Positions 1 through 8,100 of a stretch of DNA of 64,000 bases are shown one piece after another. Source of the DNA: Kineococcus aurantiacus (GTDB lineage: Bacteria > Actinomycetota > Actinomycetes > Actinomycetales > Kineococcaceae); the NCBI RefSeq assembly GCF_013409345.1, contig NZ_JACCBB010000001.1, positions 4,154,001 through 4,218,000 of the forward strand, written 5' to 3'. Every line of letters starts with the position of its first letter. The stretch's first letter is position 1. A program made the position numbers and the translations under genes. A model generated the notes under the pieces. The model had not been told where the DNA came from. It saw nothing but the letters and a program-made list of their open reading frames with translations, and did no database searches.

Positions 1-2
1 AC

Positions 3-347
3 GTGGTCTCGGTCCTGGCGCACGTGCCGCACTACCTCGGCGGCAGCGACTACCCCGACGCCGCCGCCGTCCTGGTGCGCACGCTGTCGGGGGCCACCGG
101 GGTGGGGGTCCCGGTGCAGTCGCTGCTGGAGGCGGCCTCCCAGACCCGCGTCGAGGTGGACCGGCAGGTCGCGGAGTCCCCCGAGGCCGCGGCCGTCGTG
201 ACGGCCCTGGAGGAGCAGTACGACGCCTTCGGCGACGAGGGCCGCGGCACGAGCGCCGCCAGCGCCTTCCTGCCCACGGCCGACGAGCTGGGCGAGGAGT
301 TCGAGCGGTTCCTGGCCAAGCACGAGGAGGACACCGACGAGGGGTGA
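3..347 (+). CDS. PAC2 family protein, C-terminal part (5' end outside window)
   Basis: Only the last 114 codons are present; the reading frame is open to the window edge, so the true start lies upstream. The segment carries the pattern typical of the C-terminal half of actinobacterial PAC2 (proteasome assembly chaperone-like) proteins: a buried VPHYL stretch, a run predicting which helix lines the hydrophobic core, and a charged helical tail ending in FERFLAKHEEDTDEG. In actinobacteria PAC2 proteins are common conserved proteins of uncertain role, often guessed to act with the proteasome or as ATP-grasp-like partners. Followed directly by a strong hairpin at 348-371. Family call is from recognition of the sequence pattern, function is not established. 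Confidence 0.6.
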   Translation: MVSVLAHVPHYLGGSDYPDAAAVLVRTLSGATGVGVPVQSLLEAASQTRVEVDRQVAESPEAAAVVTALEEQYDAFGDEGRGTSAASAFLPTADELGEEFERFLAKHEEDTDEG

Positions 348-371
348 GGCCCGGCGGGGGACCGCCGGGCC
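348..371. terminator. hairpin between convergent genes
   Basis: Perfect 10-bp stem (GGCCCGGCGG / CCGCCGGGCC) with a 4-nt loop, starting right after the PAC2 stop codon and ending 9 bp before the stop of the facing gene. No T-tract, as is usual in very GC-rich genomes. Probably serves both strands. Confidence 0.6.
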
Positions 372-380
372 GGCGGCGTC

Positions 381-836
381 TCAGGCCGGCAGCGTCGCGC
401 CGTCGGTCCCCACGCTGCCGCCGTCGGCGCCCGACAGGTGGTGCAGCAGCGCCAGCGCGTAGGCGTCGGAGGCGTCGGCGGCTTCGAAGGCGTCCGCGCC
501 CGCCTCGTCGAGCAGCAGCACCCGGTGCACCGTGCCGTCGCCGACGTCCCGCCGCTCCAGGCGCGTGAAGCGGTCCCCGAGCAGCTCCCGCAGCTGGTGC
601 TCGGCGGGCAGCCAGCACGCCTCGGGCTGGTCCACGGAGTCCAGCGCCCACTCGGTCGTGCCGTTGAAGCCGATGACCTGGCCGCCGGGGTGGTCGTGGA
701 CCTCGATGGTCATGTCCGACAGCGTGAACACGTCCGAGTCCATGTCCCGGTTCGGGATCACGAACCGGTCGCCCGAGGCGGGTCGCCACGGCAGGCCGGC
801 GTGCTTGAGGCGCAGGGCGAGATCGACGGAGATCAC
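381..836 (-). CDS. conserved actinobacterial protein of unknown function
   Basis: About 151 residues from a GTG at 834-836 (ISVDLALRLKHAG...). The frame stays open upstream on the minus strand, but that extension runs across the opposite-strand gene at 907 and is rejected. Visible conserved core: GDRFVIPNRDMDSDVF, then DMTIEVHD, then FNGTTEWALDSV, all typical of a family found in many actinobacteria. Relatives are sometimes labelled CpaE or pilus assembly protein; nothing here (no P-loop, no receiver-domain motif) supports that name. Soluble, acidic, no signal peptide or membrane segment. Convergent with the PAC2 gene and divergent from the DksA-like gene at 907. Confidence 0.7.
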   Translation of the reverse strand: MISVDLALRLKHAGLPWRPASGDRFVIPNRDMDSDVFTLSDMTIEVHDHPGGQVIGFNGTTEWALDSVDQPEACWLPAEHQLRELLGDRFTRLERRDVGDGTVHRVLLLDEAGADAFEAADASDAYALALLHHLSGADGGSVGTDGATLPA

Positions 837-906
837 CCGCCCAGCATGGACCCACGGGGCACCCCCGTCGTGCTGGAACGGCCGCGGCACGGTAGGAACG
901 TCCTTC

Positions 907-1257
907 ATGGACGACAGCTCCCTCGACCTCGACGCCGCCCGCGAGCGGCTGCTCACCATGCAGCGCGACCTGCGGGCCAGCATCGACGACCTCACCGCAC
1001 GGCTGGAGTCCGGGAGCACCCCCGACGCCGCCGAGGGCGGCCAGGACGCCGGGGACATGGGTTCCCACGAGCAGCAGGCCGCCGAGAACGAGGGCCTGCT
1101 GGAAGGCGCGCGCCGCCGCCTCGACAGCGTCGAGGACGCCCTCAAGCGGCTGGACGAGGGCACCTACGGCCTGTCCGTCGTCTCCGGCCGCCCCATCCCC
1201 CCCGAGCGCCTCGAGGCGCTGCCCGACGCCGCGACGCTGGTGGACGAGCAGGTCTGA
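907..1257 (+). CDS. DksA/TraR-like protein lacking all zinc-binding cysteines
   Basis: 116 residues from ATG 907. A long N-terminal helical half (residues about 8-80) leads into a C-terminal knuckle that aligns with the DksA/TraR zinc finger: YGLSVVSGRPIPPERLEALP matches the family pattern YGxCxxCGxxIxxxRLxAxP, but both first-pair cysteines are serine and the second pair is absent (TLVDEQ). DksA/TraR proteins enter the RNA polymerase secondary channel; in DksA an acidic coiled-coil tip is needed. Whether this cysteine-free form folds the same way is unknown. The protein is very acidic. No clear Shine-Dalgarno sequence is seen before the ATG. Confidence 0.75.
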   Translation: MDDSSLDLDAARERLLTMQRDLRASIDDLTARLESGSTPDAAEGGQDAGDMGSHEQQAAENEGLLEGARRRLDSVEDALKRLDEGTYGLSVVSGRPIPPERLEALPDAATLVDEQV

Positions 1258-1300
1258 GCCGGCGCCCGCCCGTGCGGGTGCGGCCGGCCGCACCCGTGCC

Positions 1301-1306
1301 TACGGT
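1301..1306 (+). promoter_or_regulatory. -10-like hexamer, leaderless start of the NAD(P)-binding gene
   Basis: TACGGT ends 6 nt before the GTG at 1313, with no Shine-Dalgarno between. The spacing suggests the transcript starts at or next to the start codon. One of many cases of the same layout in this window. Confidence 0.45.
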
Positions 1307-1312
1307 CGGGCG

Positions 1313-1987
1313 GTGCGCATCGTCATCGCCGGAGGACACGGGAAGATCGCCCTGCTGCTGGGGGCGCTGGCCGCCGGGCGCGGTGACGAGGTCGTGGGCC
1401 TCGTCCGCGACCCCGGCCACCTGGAGGACCTGCGCGCCGCGGGCGTGCGGGGGGTCGTGCGCGACCTGGAGTCGGCCACGGGCCCGGAGGTGGCCGACGA
1501 CCTCGCCGGCGCCGACGCCGTCGTCTTCGCCGCCGGGGCCGGCCCGGGCAGCGGCGCCGCCCGCAAGGACAGCGTCGACCACCGGGCCGCGGTGCTGCTG
1601 GCCGACGCCGCCGAGCGGGCCGGGGTGGGCGCCTACCTGCTGATCTCCTCGATCGGGGTCGACCGGGTGCGCGACGGTGCGGTCCCGGACGGCGTCGAGG
1701 AGGTGTTCGTGGCGTACCTGCGCGCCAAGCTGGCCGCCGAGGAGGACCTGCTGGCCCGCCGGGGCCTGCGGGTCGGGGTGCTGCGGCCGGCCTCGCTGAC
1801 CGACGACCCGCCCTCGGGGTCGGTGCTCCTGGACCCGGCGGTCGACACCGGCCGCGTGGCGCGCGCCGACGTCGCCGCGGTGTGCCTGGGGCTCCTGGAC
1901 CGGCTGGTGGCCGGCCCGGCCCCCGCGCCGGTGCTGGGGCTGGCCGCTGGGGACGTGCCCGTCGAGGAGGCCGTCGCCCGGGTGTGA
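1313..1987 (+). CDS. NAD(P)-binding atypical SDR (YwnB-like)
   Basis: 224 residues. The N-terminus MRIVIAGGHGKIALLL carries the glycine-rich NAD(P)-binding turn of atypical short-chain dehydrogenases (family norm GGTGKIG). A later LLISSIGVDR strand and a YLRAKLAAEEDL helix fit the extended-SDR fold; the tyrosine and lysine of a classical YxxxK site are at Y-L-R-A-K. Such proteins act as NAD(P)H-dependent oxidoreductases or as redox sensors; the substrate cannot be told from sequence. Full length for the family. The GTG start is favoured because TACGGT sits 6 nt upstream and the Rossmann strand begins immediately. Confidence 0.75.
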   Translation: MRIVIAGGHGKIALLLGALAAGRGDEVVGLVRDPGHLEDLRAAGVRGVVRDLESATGPEVADDLAGADAVVFAAGAGPGSGAARKDSVDHRAAVLLADAAERAGVGAYLLISSIGVDRVRDGAVPDGVEEVFVAYLRAKLAAEEDLLARRGLRVGVLRPASLTDDPPSGSVLLDPAVDTGRVARADVAAVCLGLLDRLVAGPAPAPVLGLAAGDVPVEEAVARV

Positions 1988-2108
1988 GGCGTTGGCGCGC
2001 AACCCGAAGCGCCCACGGGGTCGACCGCGGCGCGAACCCGGTCCCGCCGGGGGGTCCTCGTGCGCGAGACTGGGGGCCCACCTGAGTCGCTGAGCTGGAG
2101 GAACACGC

Positions 2109-3338
2109 GTGTCCGCCCCCGACCTGACGCCCGCCCGCACGGGGCGCGCGCTGCTGCTGGAGAACATCCACGCCGACGCCCGGACGCTGCTGTCCGAGGC
2201 CGGGTGGGAGGTCGAGACCGCGTCCGGGGCCCTCGACGAGTCCGAGCTGCTCGAGCGCCTCCCGGGCGTGTCCCTGCTGGGCATCCGCTCGCAGACCCAG
2301 GTCACCGCGAAGGTCCTGGAGAACGCCCCCGACCTGCGCGCCGTCGGGGCCTTCTGCATCGGCACCAACCAGATCGACCTGTTCGCCGCCGCCGCCCACG
2401 GCGTCGCGGTCTTCAACGCGCCGTACAGCAACACCCGCAGCGTCGTCGAGCTCGCCCTCGCCGAGATCATCGCGCTGACCCGCCGGCTGACCGTCAAGGA
2501 CCAGGCCATGCACGCCGGGGTGTGGGACAAGTCCGCCGCGGGTTCGCACGAGGTCCGCGGCCGGCGTCTGGGCATCATCGGCTACGGCAACATCGGCTCG
2601 CAGCTGTCCGTGGTCGCCGAGGCCCTCGGCATGAGCGTGTTCTTCTACGACCGCACCGACAAGCTCGCCCTGGGCAACGCGCGCCGCTGCGGCAGCCTGC
2701 ACGAGGTCCTCGAGATCGCCGACGTCGTGACGCTGCACGTCGACGGCCGGCAGTCCAACTCCGGGTTCTTCGGCGAGGAGGAGTTCGCCCGCATGCGGCC
2801 GGGCTCGATCTTCCTCAACCTCTCGCGCGGGTTCGTCGTCGACCACGAGGCGCTGGCCCGGCACGTCAGGAGCGGGCACATCGCCGGGGCGGCGATCGAC
2901 GTGTTCCCCACCGAGCCCAAGGGGTCCGGGCACGGCTTCGACTCCCAGCTGCGGGGCCTGCCCAACGTCATCCTGACCCCGCACGTCGGCGGTTCGACGG
3001 AGGAGGCCCAGGAGGACATCGGCCGCTTCGTGGCCGCCAAGCTGCGTGACTACGCCCTCTACGGCGCCACGACCCTGTCGGTGAACCTGCCCACGCTGGG
3101 CACCGAGACGACCCCCGGCACGGTCCGGCTGGCCCACCTGCACCGCAACGTCCCTGGAGTGCTGGCGGCGATCAACTCGGTCCTGGCCGAGGCCGGGGTG
3201 AACATCGAGGGGCAGCAGCTGGCGACCCGCGGGGACCTCGGCTACGTGGTGACCGACATCGCCGCGCCCGCCGCCGACGAGGTCGGCCGCCGGCTGCGCG
3301 AGCTGCCCGAGACCGTCCGGGTGCGTCAGCTCGGCTGA
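2109..3338 (+). CDS. serA: D-3-phosphoglycerate dehydrogenase
   Basis: 409 residues, the length of the E. coli-type SerA with one C-terminal ACT domain. It oxidises 3-phosphoglycerate to 3-phosphohydroxypyruvate, the first step of serine synthesis. Seen: the substrate-side motif AFCIGTNQID (about residues 82-91), the NAD-binding GYGNIG at 158-163, the LNLSRGFVVD segment with the catalytic Arg region, and LTPHVGGSTEEAQ containing the catalytic His. The ACT domain occupies roughly the last 75 residues (from about HLHRNVPGVLAAINSVL), where serine feedback binding would be expected. GTG start chosen from the ribosome site GGAGG at 2097-2101. The next gene starts on the last base of the stop codon (TGATG), so the two are translationally coupled. 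Confidence 0.93.
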   Translation: MSAPDLTPARTGRALLLENIHADARTLLSEAGWEVETASGALDESELLERLPGVSLLGIRSQTQVTAKVLENAPDLRAVGAFCIGTNQIDLFAAAAHGVAVFNAPYSNTRSVVELALAEIIALTRRLTVKDQAMHAGVWDKSAAGSHEVRGRRLGIIGYGNIGSQLSVVAEALGMSVFFYDRTDKLALGNARRCGSLHEVLEIADVVTLHVDGRQSNSGFFGEEEFARMRPGSIFLNLSRGFVVDHEALARHVRSGHIAGAAIDVFPTEPKGSGHGFDSQLRGLPNVILTPHVGGSTEEAQEDIGRFVAAKLRDYALYGATTLSVNLPTLGTETTPGTVRLAHLHRNVPGVLAAINSVLAEAGVNIEGQQLATRGDLGYVVTDIAAPAADEVGRRLRELPETVRVRQLG

Positions 3339-3877
3339 TGAGCAGGGTCGTGGTGGTCTCCGACACCCACCTCCCGGCGCGGGCGAAGGACCTGCCCGCG
3401 CCGGTGTGGGCGGCGGTCGAGGCGGCCGACGTCGTCGTGCACGCGGGGGACTGGTGCGACGCGGCGACCGTGCTGGCCCTGCGGGAGCGCTCGGGGCGGC
3501 TCGTGGGCGTCGCCGGCAACAACGACGGCGCCGACGTCCGGGCGCACCTGGACGAGTTCGCGACGTTCACCCTCGACGGGGTCCGGTTCGGGGTCGTCCA
3601 CGAGACCGGGGACAAGGCCGGCCGGGAACGGCGCTGCGACAGCGCCTACGCGCAGGACCTCGACGTGCTCCTGTTCGGCCACAGCCACATCCCCTGGGAC
3701 ACGACGACACCGCGCGGCCTGCGGCTGCTCAACCCCGGCTCACCCACCGACCGGCGGCGCCAGCCGACCGGGACGTGGATGGAGTTCACCGTTCGTGACG
3801 GGACCCTGTCGCCGGTTGAGCTGCACCGCGTCCCGCCTCGGCCGGTGTCCCGGGGCCGGGCGGCGCGTCAGAGGTAG
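3338..3877 (+). CDS. metallophosphoesterase, YfcE/MJ0936 type
   Basis: 179 residues. Metal-binding motifs of calcineurin-like phosphoesterases are all present in order: SDTHLP (D-x-H), HAGDW (GD), GNND (GNxD), VHE and FGHSHIP (GHSH). Members of this small group are Mn-dependent phosphodiesterases with broad activity in vitro; the true substrate is unknown. ATG overlaps the serA stop by one base, so it is probably co-translated with serA, although a link to serine metabolism is not established. The 3' end overlaps the facing small gene by 10 bp. Confidence 0.85.
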   Translation: MSRVVVVSDTHLPARAKDLPAPVWAAVEAADVVVHAGDWCDAATVLALRERSGRLVGVAGNNDGADVRAHLDEFATFTLDGVRFGVVHETGDKAGRERRCDSAYAQDLDVLLFGHSHIPWDTTTPRGLRLLNPGSPTDRRRQPTGTWMEFTVRDGTLSPVELHRVPPRPVSRGRAARQR

Positions 3878-4065
3878 ATGTCCACCCGGCCGGCCGGGTG
3901 CAGGTCGTCGGCGGGCCCGACCTCCACGGCGTCGCGCGCCGTGGGGCGGCGGATCACCAGGGCGGGACGACGCCGGCGCTCGCGGTCGGCGGGGGCGTGG
4001 GCGGAGGCGGGCGCAGGCGTGGTGACGGCCTGCGAGCCCCAGGTGGCGCTCTCGAGGCTGATCAT
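3868..4065 (-). CDS. small basic protein of unknown function
   Basis: 65 residues (MISLESATWGSQAVTTPAP...HPAGRVDIYL). Supported as a gene by a ribosome site (GGGAGG) 6 nt before the ATG and by a tidy position between two genes. It has a low-complexity Ala/Pro segment followed by an Arg-rich stretch RERRRRPALVIRRP; no known domain was recognised. It lies 65 bp downstream of the luciferase-like gene on the same strand and may be its operon partner. Confidence 0.5.
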   Translation of the reverse strand: MISLESATWGSQAVTTPAPASAHAPADRERRRRPALVIRRPTARDAVEVGPADDLHPAGRVDIYL

Positions 4066-4130
4066 GTCCTCCCATCGGCGCTCACGCTGGGTGCCTGAGT
4101 GGGCCGGCGGCGGTTCACCCGTCCGGCGCA

Positions 4131-5144
4131 TCAAGCCACCGCGCGCAGCGACCACTCCCGGGCGAGCAGCTCGTACGACAGGGCCCGCTCGGCCGGGTCG
4201 TGCACCTGGGTGAGCACCATGAGCTCGTCGGCCCCGCTGCGGTCGACGAGGTCGGCCAGCACCGGGACGACCTGGCCGGCGGTGCCCACGACGGGACGCG
4301 GCTCCAGCCGGCCGGCCGCGTTGCGCTCGGCCAGGGTCCACCGGTGGGCCGCGGCCTCCTCCGGGGTCGGCAGCGGACCCGCGGCCCCCAGCCGCAGCCG
4401 CACGGTCGCCAGCGTCGCGGCGTGGGCGAGCTCGGCGGCCCGCTGCGCGGTGGGCGCCACGACGACCGACACGGCCAGGACGGCGTGCGGCTGCGACCGC
4501 CACCGCGACGGCGCGAAACCGGCCCGGTAGGCCCGCAGGAGCGGCACCGGGTCCAGGGTCCCGAAGTGGCCCGCGTAGGCGTACCCGGTCCCCAGCGCGG
4601 CGGCGACCCGCGCGCCGTGGTCGCTGGACCCCAGCAGCCACACCGGCGGCAGCGGCACGTCGGTGGGCTGGGCGACGACGCCCGCGAAGGGGTGCCCCGG
4701 CTCGAAGCCGTCGACGTGGCCGCGCAGCTCGGCGAGCCGGTCCTCGAAGTCGTCGCGCACGAGGGCCTCGCGCGAGCCCCGCAGGGCCAGCGCGGTGCGC
4801 CCGTCGGTGCCGGGCGCGCGGCCGATCCCCAGGTCGACCCGCCCGGGGTGCAGCGCCTCCAGCGACCGGAACGTCTCGGCCACCTGCAGCGGGGAGTGGT
4901 TGGGCAGCATGACCCCGCCGGCGCCGACCCGCAGCGTCGTGGTCGCCGCGGCGATCGTCGCGACGAGGACGGCGGGGGCCGAGACGACCGCGGGGGAGTT
5001 GTGGTGCTCGGCGACCCAGTAGCGGTGGTAGCCGGCGCGCTCGGCGGCGCGGGCCAGGTCGACGCTGGCCCGCAGCGCCGCCGACGGCGGCCGCCCCGAG
5101 AGCACGGGCGAGAGGTCGAGGACGGACAGGGGCACGGGACTCAC
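4131..5144 (-). CDS. luciferase-like monooxygenase, MsnO8 type
   Basis: 337 residues. LLM-class flavin-dependent oxidoreductase: N-terminal LSVLDLSPV, then RYWVAEHHNSP, GAGGVMLPNHSPLQVAE and GRVDLGIGRAPGTD are the hallmark segments of the MsnO8/YceB-type branch of the bacterial luciferase (TIM-barrel) superfamily. These enzymes use reduced FMN or F420; cofactor and substrate here are unknown. GTG at 5144 is used; a second GTG three codons later (5135) is equally possible, since neither has a clear ribosome site. Divergent from the ABC exporter with only about 39 bp between starts. Confidence 0.85.
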   Translation of the reverse strand: MSPVPLSVLDLSPVLSGRPPSAALRASVDLARAAERAGYHRYWVAEHHNSPAVVSAPAVLVATIAAATTTLRVGAGGVMLPNHSPLQVAETFRSLEALHPGRVDLGIGRAPGTDGRTALALRGSREALVRDDFEDRLAELRGHVDGFEPGHPFAGVVAQPTDVPLPPVWLLGSSDHGARVAAALGTGYAYAGHFGTLDPVPLLRAYRAGFAPSRWRSQPHAVLAVSVVVAPTAQRAAELAHAATLATVRLRLGAAGPLPTPEEAAAHRWTLAERNAAGRLEPRPVVGTAGQVVPVLADLVDRSGADELMVLTQVHDPAERALSYELLAREWSLRAVA

Positions 5145-5169
5145 GGGGGCATGTGTCGCAGCTCGCGGT

Positions 5170-5175
5170 TAGTGT
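5170..5175 (+). promoter_or_regulatory. -10-like hexamer before the ABC exporter gene
   Basis: TAGTGT ends 8 nt before the GTG at 5184, which is therefore preferred over in-frame ATG 5151 and GTG 5172 (both would put the hexamer at or after the start). No Shine-Dalgarno is seen. Confidence 0.45.
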
Positions 5176-5183
5176 CGTCAACC

Positions 5184-8100
5184 GTGCCCTCGTCACGTCC
5201 CCAGGCCCCCGTCCCGGCCGGGGGGTGGCTGCGCCGGCTCGCCGGTCACTGCGCACGGCACCCCCGGGACCTCGTCCTGTCCTTCGGCGCCGCCGTCGTC
5301 GCCTACGTCGTCACCGCCCTCCTGCCGCTGGTCGTCCGGCACGTCGTCGACGACGTCATCGGCACGCCCGGCGCGTCCCTGTGGCCGTGGGCCGCGCTGC
5401 TGGTCGCGGCGGGCCTGCTCGTCTACGCCCTCGGCTTCGTCCGCCGGTTCACCGCCGGGAGGCTGTCCCTCGACGTCCAGTTCGACCTGCGCAACGAGGT
5501 CCACGCCGCCGTCCAGCGCATGGACGGCCGCCAGCTCGACGGCCTGTCCACCGGCCAGGTCGTCAGCCGCTCCATCAGCGACGTCCAGCTCGTCCAGGGC
5601 CTGCTGGCCTGGCTGCCCAACGTCACCGGCAGCGCCGTCCTGTTCGTGGTCTCCCTCGTCGTCATGGCCGTGCTGTCGCCGCCGCTGACGCTGGTGGCGC
5701 TGGCGATCGGCCCGGCGCTGTTCTGGATCGCCTGGCGCAGCCGGCGGGACCTGTTCCCCGCGAACTTCGCCGCGCAGGCGCGCGCGGCCGAGGTCGCCGC
5801 GCACGTCGAGGCCGCCGTCACCGGCGTCCGGGTGGTCAAGGGGTTCGGCCAGGAGGCCGCCGAGCTGCGCCGCCTCGAGGGCGTCGTGCAGGACCTGTTC
5901 ACCGAGCGGATGCGCGTGGTGCGGTACAACGCCCGCTACGGGCCCGCGCTGCAGGCCGTCCCGGCGCTGGGGCAGGTGGGGGTCCTGCTGTTCGGCGGGT
6001 GGCTGGCGCTGACCGGGCACCTGACGGTCGGCACCTTCCTGGCCTTCTCCACCTACCTGGGCAGCCTCGTGGCGCCCGTCCGGCAGCTGGCCGGTCTGCT
6101 GACGATGGGTCAGCAGGCCCGGGCCGGGGTCGAGCGGGTCCTGCAGGTGGTCGACACCGCCCCGCGGATCCTGGCCCCGGACCGCCGCCCGAGCGCCCAC
6201 CTGCCGCAGGGGCCGCTGTCGGTCGAGTTCGCCGGGGTGGGTTTCGGGTTCGCCCCGGACCGGCCGGTGCTCGACGGCGTCGACCTGTCGATCCCCGCCG
6301 GCGGCACCCTGGCCCTGGTCGGCACGGCCGGGTCGGGCAAGTCGACGCTGACGGGGCTGCTGGCCCGCTTCCACGACGTCGGCACCGGCGCGGTGCGCGT
6401 GGGGGGCGTCGACGTGCGCGACCTGGACCCCGAGGAGCTGCGCCGCGCCGTCGGGATGGTCTTCGAGGAGACGTTCCTGTTCTCCGACACCGTGCGCGCC
6501 AATGTCGCCTACTCGGTCCCCACGGCCACCGACGAGCAGGTCCGCGCGGCGCTGCGCACGGCGGCCGCCGAGGGGTTCGTCGACGCCCTCGACGACGGCT
6601 GGGACTCCCTGGTCGGTGAGCAGGGCCTGACGCTGTCCGGCGGGCAGCGCCAGCGCATCGGCCTGGCCCGGGCGCTGCTGGCGCGCCCGCGCGTCCTCGT
6701 CCTGGACGACGCCACCTCGGCGGTCGACCCGACGGTGGAGCAGCGGATCCTCACCGCCCTGGCCGACGAGCGCGAGCCCGGGCAGACGGTCCTGCTCGTC
6801 GCCCACCGGCGCTCCACGCTGCGGCTGGCCGACCGCGTCGTCGTGCTCGACGAGGGCCGTGTCGTCGACGCCGGGACGGAGGCCGAGCTCAGCGAGCGCT
6901 GCGCGGTGTTCCGCCGGCTGTTCGACCCGGACGCGGCGGGCGCCGCGCCCGTCCCCGAGCGCGTCCCGCACGCCACCCGCCCCGTCCCGGCCCCGCGCCG
7001 GGGCGGGCGGACCGCGGCCGCGGCCGCCGTGGACGCGGGGCTGCCCGTCTCGGCCGACCTGCTGCGTCGCATCGAGGCGCTGCCGGCCACCGGCGACGTG
7101 CCCGACGTGGACGTCGCGGCGGCCGAGCGGCCCGACCCGTCCTTCGGGCTCGGGTCGCTGCTGCGCCCGTTCCGCTGGGCGCTGGCGGCGGGGATGCTGC
7201 TGGTCGCCGGGGACGCCCTGGCCCAGCTGTTCCTGCCGCAGCTGGTCCGCGACGGCCTCGACGACGGCGTCGCGCGCGAGGACCTGCACGCCCTGGGCGT
7301 GGCCTCGGCGGTCGCCGCCGCCGTCGTGGTCCTGGACTGGCTCGTGACCCGGGGGCAGGGCCGCGTCACCGGCCGCACCGGGGAGCGGCTGCTGTTCAGC
7401 CTGCGCCTGAAGACGTTCGCGCAGCTGCAGCGCCTCGGGCTGGACTACTACGAGCGTGAGCAGGCCGGCCGGATCATGACCCGGATGACGACCGACGTCG
7501 ACGCGCTGTCGCAGTTCCTGCAGAGCGGGGTGGCCCAGAGCCTCGTCAGCCTGCTCTCCCTCGTGGGCGTGTTCGTCGCGATGTTCGTGCTGGAACCGGA
7601 GCTGGCGCTGGTGGTGGTGGGCGTCCTGCCGGTCCTGGTGGTGGCGACGCTGCTGTTCCGGTCCCGTTCCCGCCCGGCGTACACCGAGGCCCGCGAGCGC
7701 GTCAGCGCCGTCAACGTGCAGTTCCAGGAGTCCGTCGCCGGCGTCCGGGTGACGCAGGCGTTCGTGCGCACGCGCGAGGACACCGAGCGGTTCCGGGCCA
7801 GGGGGTGGGCCTACCGGCAGGCCCGGCTGCGCGCCCAGCGGTACATCGCGACGTACTTCCCGTTCGTGCAGTTCCTCAACGAGGCCACGGCCGCCCTGGT
7901 CCTGGTGACCGGCGGCCTCATGGTCCGCGACGGGCGCATCTCGGTGGGGGTGCTCGTGGCGTTCCTGCTGTACGTCGACCTGTTCTTCACCCCGGTGCAG
8001 CAGCTGTCGCAGGTCTTCGACGGCTACCAGCAGGCCGCGGTCGGGTTGCGCCGCCTGCGCGACCTGCTGCGCACCCCGACGACCGTGCCGGCCGCGGCGC

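Noticed and set aside
381-836. Assignment as CpaE pilus assembly protein
   Set aside because: No nucleotide-binding or receiver-type motif was found; the label comes from database transfer and is not supported by the sequence.
1142-3143. Long open frames on the minus strand opposite serA and the SDR gene
   Set aside because: Typical shadows of high-GC genes: low-complexity Arg/Gly/Pro-rich translations and no family resemblance.
4200-5183. Upstream extension of the ABC exporter frame
   Set aside because: It lies antisense to the luciferase-like gene and has no homology; the start is set by TAGTGT at 5170-5175.
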